From the NCBI GenBank assembly GCA_037447655.1, contig JBBHKE010002410.1:67501-131500 (forward strand): a DNA stretch of 64,000 nucleotides, read 5' to 3'. Positions 56,926 through 64,000 of the stretch are shown piece by piece (the stretch's first letter is position 1; every line of letters starts with the position of its first letter). Both the position numbers and the translations under genes were made by a program. The DNA comes from Zygnema cylindricum (taxonomy: Eukaryota; Streptophyta; Zygnematophyceae; Zygnematales; Zygnemataceae). The notes under the pieces are model-generated. The model was not told where the DNA came from, made no database searches, and worked only from the letters and a program-made list of their open reading frames with translations.

Positions 56926-57115
56926 TTTTTTTCGCCACTTAAAACATATTTTCTCCGTACACATTTGTTGGATTTTCAATTTGAGATTGCCAATCGGAAG
57001 CTGAAAATGTTACCTTTCAATCGCAACCGTCAGATTCACAATCCAACAGCTGTGTATGGAGAAAAGATGTTTTAAGTGGTGAAAAAAACATTTACACTAA
57101 TAGCGATTCACTGTG
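56926..57115. mobile_element. CACCG-type MITE fragments
   Basis: The interior matches 32408-32617 (CCTTTCAATCGCAACCGTCA, ACATATTTTCTCCGTACACA). The right end is the inverse of CACAGTGAATCGCTATTAGT. Left end not clear. Confidence 0.5.
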
Positions 57116-57790
57116 TACTCTAGCTGTGTCATAACAAGCTCGATTTAAAAAAAATAAATTCATGTGGATGTTTTCGAGATCCTTACAATGAGGCGATCAA
57201 TTTACACAACTTGTCGAAGTGGATGCTAGAGTGAAACGTGTGTCATGTGTGTCAGAGGTGGCAAAAGTCAAAACTTTAGATACTCGAAACCGACAATTTT
57301 TTTTTTCAAAATCTGAACACCCGATACCCGCCCGTACTCGAATATGTACAAAATAAATGGTACATCTCCCTCGTACCTTCCACGATACCAAGAGTAGACA
57401 GTAAAATAATGTTGGATAGTATAGACAGTACACCGTGAATCGTTATTAGCGTATAGAAATTATTAGTGCTAATAATGAATTAGTGTCATTAACACTAATT
57501 TGTGAATCAATCCCATTGTCAAAAAAATGTTTAATTGTAATTTCTCCATAACGCTGATTTAGATCTACAGGATCCACCGTCATTACATATATGTTAAAAC
57601 AGGTAGAAGTATAATATCTGACAATCCATACCACGTCACGTCCTTCCAGTGTAATAAATCCAAAATTCTAATTTGGGTTTGTGGATAAGTAACCATTACG
57701 TCGTTCATAACTATGCAGTAAAATAGGTACGAGAAAAAATCGTCGAAAAGTATGGGTTTATGTCCTTTCACCCTAGTTTTTTCAGGACAC
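57116..57790. other. No gene; MITE-related sequence
   Basis: 57428-57670 starts with CACCGTGAATCGTTATTAGC and matches 41716-41940. No coding signal. Confidence 0.4.
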
Positions 57791-58829
57791 TGTAGAAATT
57801 CATGGTTTTTCTGTGAAGTATTTTCTAAGTCTAAATTGTGTAAAATAATATGCAGGAAACCAACAAAGGCAGCCAGCCTTTTCCACCTCTCTCAAGTCCC
57901 CACTCTTGTCGCAATCACTGAAGACTGGAGAGGGAATCAGAGCCATGGTTGCCTATGCTGTTCCACAAAGACAGGGAGCAGTCCAAGTTAGAGTTACCAA
58001 AATGGTTGGATGAGCCCAAGATTTGATCTTGGTACCTATTATCCTTCAGAGCAGCCAATAGCCGTTAGCGTTGTCCTATAGGCTAAGAATTGTGTTGAGA
58101 TATATAGGGCGTGATAGCTACTTAAACACTATCTTGTAGACCAATCCATTTAACTGAGAGAATAGACTTGACTCAGTTGGACAAATAGTGTGAACTAAGA
58201 TATTGCACAAAACAAATGTTCCGCACGTTTGTTTCAACAGCTAATATTAAAAGCCGGTTTGGATCAAAAGGTCAACGTGGGAGCCGACATAGCGGAATGG
58301 TCGCATTGGCGGTTTTCGGTTACCTCATCACCAAGTGATATCTGGCGCTACCTCAATGGCTTGCGGCATTTCTGGAGCACACCAAAACAAGTCTGGATAT
58401 GACAAGCTTCAAGTTTTTGGCCATGCCTTACAGTGGCTGTACAGATGGTACTCCGACCCAAGAACCTTTATGTACTGTACAGTTGCTTGATTTGTGCCGT
58501 ACATCAGTAGAAGGAGGTTTAAGACTTAGTCAAAACTTAGGTAGCCGTCTCTCTCACAGAGTGCATCTGTATTTACATACCATCTTTGGCCAGCCATAAC
58601 TTACTGCTTAGGGGAACAAATTGCCTAATTTCCTGATCAAATTGCCTTATTGCCTTATTTTTTTCTGGCAGACTCAAGGGAGTCTTGCCTTCACTTGGCT
58701 GAAGTCAAATTAGTCATTTGTCTGTCAGGGTGGCAGACATTATTCATCAAACACAAGTGGGTCAGTGCTATCTTAGAGGCTTGGTGTGAGCTGCCTACTT
58801 TGAGAACCCATGGAGGTCTCAGTATTGCA
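57791..58829 (+). repeat. 5' LTR of Copia C
   Basis: 1039 bp. Contains an antisense tRNA-like module at 58015-58095 and the gag AUG at 58810, again exactly 20 nt from the LTR end. Confidence 0.85.
58015..58095 (-). other. Antisense tRNA-like module in Copia C LTR
   Basis: The minus strand has TAGCCTATAGGACAACGC (A-box-like) and a perfect 5-bp T-stem CCAAG/CTTGG closing a 7-nt loop ATCAAAT. This is the best tRNA resemblance among the Copia LTRs. The 3' LTR repeats it at ~63838-63915. Confidence 0.55.
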
Positions 58830-59220
58830 GGTTATGGGCCAACCCTCTAGGTTGCCCATCTTTAACAGAACTGTCTTTATATACTAGGAGAGTACTCTGT
58901 GCGGGAAAAGGTTTTGGGGGATATTGAGTGGACGAGTGAGGCATCCATCCCGCATGGGCATTCCTCTAGGGTTTGCAAGGACCAGGTTTACCAAAAAAGC
59001 AAATCTAGCTCCACCAGAGGAGAGTGAGGATGGGGAAAGCATTGTGATGGACAAAAGGAAAGAAAAGCAGGCAATCACAGCGATAGCAACACCTATAGGA
59101 ACCGGTTGGGCATTCGTGTCACTTGTTCGGAGGAATGAGGAAAATGATATTGATACCTAGGACTATAATAACATGGCGGCAAAACACTTCATACTTTGCC
59201 ATCTCACCCAAGGACTTGCA
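58810..59220 (+). pseudogene. gag: Copia C gag remnant
   Basis: MEVSVLQVMGQPSRLPIFNR from the LTR-borne AUG, then a stop. Further pieces include GFARTRFTKKANLAPPEESE and MAAKHFILCHLTQGLA, which match Copia B Gag (MAAKNFILRHLTQGLA). It stops abruptly at 59220, where foreign LTR sequence begins. Confidence 0.8.
58830..58844 (+). promoter_or_regulatory. Copia C primer-binding site, one base off
   Basis: GGTTATGGGCCAACC, one substitution from the Copia A/B site, directly after the LTR. Confidence 0.75.
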
Positions 59221-59524
59221 TTAGATAGAGTCTGTGAGAGAGATAGGACTTAGAAAAATTAGGAGATAGGACCCTCTCTCCCAGAGAGCTTCTGTACAAA
59301 AGGTCAACTTTGACCCTCCATAACTTACTGCTCAGGGGAGCAAATTCAAAGATTCTTTTTGCTATTTACTCAGGGGAGTCTTCCCTTCACAGGGGTGAAG
59401 GTGGTCAGAGTATTTGTGTGCCAGGGTGGCAGTTATTTTTGCTTAAACACAAAGGGGTCAAGATTATCCTAGAGGCTTCTAGGAAGCTGTCCACTCTGAG
59501 GACTTATGGAGGTCTCAGAGTTTC
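59221..59524 (+). repeat. LTR fragment (R/U5 part) of a Copia A/C relative
   Basis: Matches the ends of Copia A and C LTRs (CATAACTTACTGCTCAGGGG, TATTTGTGTGCCAGGGTGGC) and ends TATGGAGGTCTCAGAGTTTCA. Neither flank shows a clean duplication. Confidence 0.7.
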
Positions 59525-59539
59525 AAATATTTGCCCTTC

Positions 59540-60420
59540 TCACTTTCCCAAAGAATAACTACCACCCTAGTACACAAGAATTTTGACAAGCTTCACCTCT
59601 GTGAAGGCCTGACTCCCTTTAGCCGAACTCAAAAAAAATCAGTGAAATTGCTCCCTTAAGCAGTGAGTTATGTTTAGCCAAAGTTTGCCTATAAATACAG
59701 AATGGCTCTGGGAGAGAGGCTCTCCAAAGAAAAATTTTCCAAGTCCTAAAACTTCTCACAACTATCTTCTACTAAACCCTAGACCAATAAAAAGATTGTG
59801 TAGTACAAGAAGGTACAGTGGCCGAAGTACTTTGTACGACTATTGTATGAAATGGCCAACCGGTTGACGCCTGTCACCTTGGTAGCCATGGTTTCTCCTC
59901 TCGTGTTTTCCGGCGGCCAATGATATGTCGCCACATGGCATCTACGTGACACTATCTTCGATAGCTGCCAAAAGGTTAATTAAGTGTCGGCGGCGTCAAT
60001 GTCGGTCGTCTGATCGCGTTAATTTGTGCTATCAGATTCGCGTCTGTTCGTTTTCACATTAATATGTACATTGTCGTCTGTTAAATAAATGAGCCGTTAT
60101 GATACAAATTAATTAGCTATCGCACCCCATGTTTGTAACGATTCATCTACGACTCAGCGGATAGGGCGGACGGCTACTCCGTACGGGAGTATCCTGTAAG
60201 ACCTAGGATAAAATCCTGGTCTAGTTGCTTATCTTTTGCAGGAGGCTTATCTAGGATCAAATCCTGGTCTAGTTGCTTATCTTTTGCAGGAGGCTAATCC
60301 TCCAGTCTGCCTAAGGCAGCCTTGGCTTCTCTATATTCCTCAGTGACTTCGACAAGTGTGAGGACTCAATAGCATCATAGACTGTCAATAAGATAGATTT
60401 CTTAAATACCTTTTTCAACA
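59540..60420 (-). repeat. 3' LTR of Copia D
   Basis: The right boundary at 60420 is ...TTTTTCAACA on the plus strand. The left boundary is uncertain. It matches 62002-62634 (CCGGCGGCCAATGATATGTC, GCACCCCATGTTTGTAACGA). Confidence 0.75.
60150..60228 (+). other. Antisense tRNA-like module in Copia D LTR
   Basis: ACTCAGCGGATAGGGCGG is A-box-like, and the T-arm CTAGG/CCTGG closes a loop ATAAAAT. The second LTR has it at 62398-62472. Antisense to the element. Confidence 0.55.
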
Positions 60421-60432
60421 CTCCATTTATTT

Positions 60433-61985
60433 TTAATCTATCTTTTGTTTAAGCCCACACTTCTCTCTACAAAATATCAATTTAGGAGAAGGCACATGTT
60501 TAGTCATCAGGTCTACCACCATCTCCCCATCCGGTCTATATTCCAAACTAATGATTTTATTCTCTACCTTCTCTCTCACAAAACTCAGTCTGATATCCAT
60601 ATGCTTTGCTTTAAATTGATGCTTTAGATTTGATGCAATTACAATTGCAGCTTGATTATCACAAAATATCTTTGGCACTCCATTCTTAATATAGCCAAGT
60701 TCTTGAAGCAATGATTTTACCCACATCAGTTCTTTCACAACCGAACAAGAGGCCATATACTCAACCTCCATGGTGGACTTGCAATGACCTTTGGTTGCTT
60801 GCTACTCCAACAGCAAGCTCCATTCCCAACATACAAAACATACCCAGAAGTACACCTCCTCATCGAAGCATCCCCATAACTGGCATCACTCCGAGTGGTG
60901 ATGTCAGTATTATCCCGCCCCAAATGCAACCACAAATCTCTTGTTCCTACTAAATACCGCATTACCCTCTTAGCGGCTTCCCAGTCTCTCTTCTTAGGTT
61001 CATTCAAACTCCTACTCAATATTCCTACAGCTGGCGCTATATCAAGACGGGTACAATTCATAAAATATATCAAACAACCGACAACATGTCTGTACAAAAT
61101 ATTTTGCATTAACTCTCTTTCTTGCGGTCCTAACTCATCATCAAGACCACTTCCTCCCCTTCTGTACTCCCCTCATTACTTTTATTTAAATCCATTGTAG
61201 TGGTACAACTATTTGCCTTATCCATTTGGAAATTTTCAAGCATCTTTCCGATTGCCTCCTTCTGAGTTAGTCTAATTACTCTCTTCCCTCTCTCCCTCTC
61301 CATCTGAATTCCCAGAATATACTTTGCTTCCCCCAAATCCTTTATTTTGAACCAACTCTTTAGATCCTTCTTTAAAGCATTAATTTTCTCCATTGATTTA
61401 CTCAAGACAAGCAAATCACCAACATAGGTGGCAATGAAAATTATACCTTCCTCGTCCTCAAATAGATAAATCGAATTATCTAAGCTGATTCAAATGTATC
61501 CCAAACTTGTCAAAAACTCATCTAGTTTCTTGTTCCATTGGTGAGGCCCTACTTCAGTCCTTAAAGAGACTTTATCAATTTGCATATCTTGCTTTCCTCT
61601 CTTTTCTCCACAAATCTTTTTGGCTGTTGCATGAAGATCTCTTCTTCTAATTCTCCGTGTAAGAAAGCTGTTTTGATATCCATTAGATGCACTTCCATGT
61701 TTTCCGTTGCCGCCAGACTAAGTAGAATTCAAACGGAGGGAAATCTAACAACCAGAGTAAATGTCTCCTCATAGTCAATCCCTTCGTTCTGTGTGAACCC
61801 TTTTGCCACTAACTTTGATTTGTACCGCTCAATAGTGTTTTCCAGGTTGAGTTTTAGCTTAAAAACCCACTTACATCCGATCGATTTTTTGTCCGGTGGA
61901 CAGTCCACCAGTTCCCATGTATTTTTTTCCATGATAGAAGCCATTTCATCGTTGATATCCGTCATCTATCTTCTCCTTTCGGGAC
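60433..61985 (-). pseudogene. pol: Copia D reverse transcriptase and RNase H, broken
   Basis: Fragments in order: MTDINDEMASIMEKNTWELV and CKWVFKLKLNLENTIERYKS (61965-61729), a broken middle with a YVGDLLVL-like site, MLVLSKSMEKINALKKDL (61414), TRLDIAPAVGILSRSLNEPK (61109) and RNase H (60771-60433: FCDNQAAIVI, MDIRLSFVREK). Frameshifts separate each. Confidence 0.85.
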
Positions 61986-62001
61986 TATTAATTGCTTCCT
62001 A

Positions 62002-62634
62002 AACCTACTCATAGCTATCTTCTACTAAACCCCAGACCTATAGAAGACTGTATTGTACAAGAAGGTACAGTGAGCAATGTACTTCTTGTACGGCCATTGT
62101 ACGAAATGGCCTTCCGGTTGACCCTTGTCACCTTAGTAGCCATGGTTCCTCCTCCCGTGTTTTCCGGCGGCCAATGATATATCGCCACGTGGCATTTGCG
62201 TGACACTGTCTCCGATAGCCGCCAAAGGTTAGTTTTGTGTCGGTGGCGTCAATGTCGGTCGTTAGATCGCGCTAATTTGTGCGGTCCGATCCGTTCGTTT
62301 TCACATTTATATGTACATTGTCGTCCGTTAAATGAATGTGCCGTTATGATACAAATTAAATAGCCATCGCACCCCATGTGTGTAACAATTCATCTATGAC
62401 TCAACGGATACGGAAGACGGCTACTCCGTACGGCAGTATCTTGTAGGTTCTAAGATCAAATTTTGGTCTTGCTGCCTAACTTTTGCAGGAGGCTAATCCT
62501 CCTATCTGCTTGCCTCTCTCTCTTTCTAAGGCAGCCATGGCTGCTCTAGAGTCTTAAGTGACTACGACAAGTGTGAGGACTCACTAACATCATAGACGAT
62601 CAATAGATAGATATATAAAATACCTTTTTAAACA
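62002..62634 (-). repeat. Partial 5' LTR of Copia D
   Basis: Matches 59750-60420 with substitutions. It is joined directly to the RT start of Copia D at ~62000, marking an internal deletion of everything upstream in the coding region. Confidence 0.75.
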
Positions 62635-62640
62635 TGCAAG

Positions 62641-63599
62641 ACAAGTAGAAACTGAAAAGATTAATAAACTGAAAATTGATCTAAAAGGTAGATTTGAGAT
62701 GAAGGATATGGGGGAGGCAAGTTATATTTTGGGAATTCAGGTAGAGAGAGACAGAGATAGAAGGACAAACTGACTAACAAAAAAGTAGGCCATTAGGAAC
62801 ATGTTGGAAAAATTTCAGATGGACAAAGCTAATAGTTGTAAAACTCCAATGGAGCGAAAGAAGGGAAATGAGGGGAGTGTGGAAGAGGGAGTAATAATGT
62901 TGGATGATGAATTAGATCTTGAAGAGCAGAAGTTTATGCAAACTATTCCTTACAAACAAGTAGTGGGCAGCTTAATCTATTTTATGAATTGTACCTGGCC
63001 GGATTTGGCTGCAGATATAGGAGTGCTGAGTATAAGTCTAAGTGCTCCCACTAAAAAAGATTGGGAGGCAGCTAAGAGAGTCTTTAGATATCTTATAGAA
63101 ACTAGGGATCTATGGTTCCATTTGGGTGGGGACAATACTGACATCACCACTTGGAGTGATATCAGTTATGGGGATGCTCCTATGAGGAGATGTACTTCTG
63201 GATATGTGTTGTATGTGGATGATGGGGCTTGCTGCAAGAGCAGCAAACATCAAAAGTTTATTGCTTAGTCCACCATGGAGGATGAGTATATGGCCACTTG
63301 CTTTGGTGTAAAAGAATTGATGTGGGTCGTCTTTGCTTCGTGAGTTTTGCAATCTTAAAAGTGGTGTGTATAAAATCTTTTGTGATAACCAGGTAACCAT
63401 TCTCATTGCTGCCAATCTCAAACACCACTTCAAAGCCAAACACATGGATATTAGACTCGACTTTGTTAGAGAGAAAGTAGAAAACATAATGGTCAGTTTG
63501 GAATACAGACAAGATAGTGAAATAGTAGCATATATGATGACTAAACATGTACCCTCTCCTAAGATAATTTTCTATAGAGAAAAGTGTGGCCAAAAATAA
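62641..63599 (+). pseudogene. pol: Copia C reverse transcriptase thumb and RNase H, broken
   Basis: INKLKIDLKGRFEMKDMGEA and YILGIQVERDR, then a 155-residue frame (62801-63268: MNCTWPDLAADIGVLSISLS, WSDISYGDAPMRRCTSGYVL). After a stop, 63333-63599 gives FCDNQVTILIAANLKHHF and MDIRLDFVREK. Confidence 0.87.
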
Positions 63600-63623
63600 A
63601 AGGTGACTAGAAAATAAGGGGAG

Positions 63624-64000
63624 TGTAAAAATTCATGGTTTTTTGTGAAGAATTTTCTAGGTCTAAATTGAGTAAAATAAAATACAAGAAATCAACAAAG
63701 GCCATACATCTTACTCCTTTTTCAAATCCCCACACTTGTCGCAGTCACTAAAAACTGGAGAGGGAGTCAGAGCCATAACTGCCTATGCTGTTTCATAGTG
63801 CAGTCCAGGTAAGAGTTAGCAAAAAGGTTGGACGGACCCAGGATTTTATCGTGGTACCTATAATCTATCAGACTAGCCAGTAGTCGTTAGCGTTGTCTTA
63901 TAGGCTAAGAACTGTGTTGAGATATATGGGGCGTGAAAGCAACTTAAACACTAACTTGTAGATCATTTTATTTAAATAAAAGAACAGACTAGAGCATATA
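63624..64000 (+). repeat. 3' LTR of Copia C, cut by the window edge
   Basis: TGTAAAAATTCATGGTTTTT matches the 5' LTR start. It includes the antisense tRNA-like module near 63838-63915. Confidence 0.82.

Larger units (their letters stand above)
59525..62634 (-). mobile_element. Copia D, internally deleted
   Basis: The 3' LTR is about 59540-60420 (TGTTGAAAAAGG in element sense). Pol from RT to RNase H is 61985-60433, and part of the 5' LTR (62634-~62002) joins directly to RT. Gag, protease and integrase are missing. The right end (AACA at 62634) abuts Copia C pol sequence. The LTR parts share the same tRNA-like module. Confidence 0.8.
57791..64000 (+). mobile_element. Copia C, interrupted, running off the right edge
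   Basis: The 5' LTR is 57791-58829 (TGTAGAAATT...GTATTGCA), followed by a gag start, a gag remnant to ~59220, foreign LTR material and Copia D. Then RT/RNase H resume at ~62635-63599. The polypurine tract AAATAAGGGGAG and the start of a 3' LTR follow (63624 onward, TGTAAAAATTCATGG). The middle of pol is lost. Confidence 0.85.

Overview
This is a nuclear window from a eukaryote, almost certainly a green plant (Streptophyta). The clues are spliced genes with GT-AG introns, a five-exon VTI1-type Qb-SNARE, two germin-like proteins, Ty1/Copia elements, miniature LTR elements (TRIMs) primed by plant-type initiator tRNA-Met, and many small inverted-repeat DNA transposons. I cannot name the species. 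The DNA is AT-rich, and most of it is mobile.

Host genes. 1-1236 (-): two exons of a gene made of repeated modules, each a Cys-rich domain followed by a Pro-rich hinge; it runs off the left edge. 2468-3614 (-): a secreted protein with a possible beta/gamma-crystallin-like domain. 16087-16915 (-) and 21101-22023 (+): a divergent pair of two-exon germin-like genes with matching promoter blocks. 27682-30905 (-): a complete VTI1 v-SNARE gene, 221 residues by phase-consistent splicing, with one GC-AG intron. All else recognisable is transposon-derived or simple or tandem repeat.

Mobile layer, left to right. A 3.3 kb inverted-repeat element (4397-7678) is filled with a degenerate AT-rich satellite and holds a TA-flanked MITE. 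TRIM copies at 8586-9093 (+) and 22449-22942 (-) have LTRs that each contain a tRNA-shaped sequence. A decayed Copia lies at 9268-14633. TA-flanked MITEs and hAT-like elements with 8-bp target duplications fill 17.9-20.7 kb and 31.4-33.7 kb. A LINE-like remnant is at about 25.6-26.3 kb. From 36 to 40 kb there are tandem repeats, ending in a CAG/CTG-rich higher-order minisatellite.

From 41 to 64 kb is a nested nest. A Harbinger-like element (42394-55802, TSD TAA) is split by Copia A (42742-55422, +, TSD CGACA). Copia A's 5' LTR is in turn split by a very young Copia B (42823-49300, -, TSD GCGCC). Further right, Copia C (57791 to beyond the window, +) holds an internally deleted Copia D (-).

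Main leads. (1) The TRIM has a tRNA-like, Pol III-type promoter inside its LTR and no T4 terminator on its sense strand, by analogy with the 5S-bearing Cassandra TRIMs. (2) Copia A, B and C have a primer-binding site that matches the anticodon arm of initiator tRNA-Met (half-tRNA priming, as in Drosophila copia). Gag is read straight through it from an AUG lying exactly 20 nt inside the LTR. (3) All four of these Copia lineages carry an antisense tRNA-like module at a similar place in the LTR. (4) The Harbinger-like family keeps a long palindrome at one position while its sequence differs between copies.
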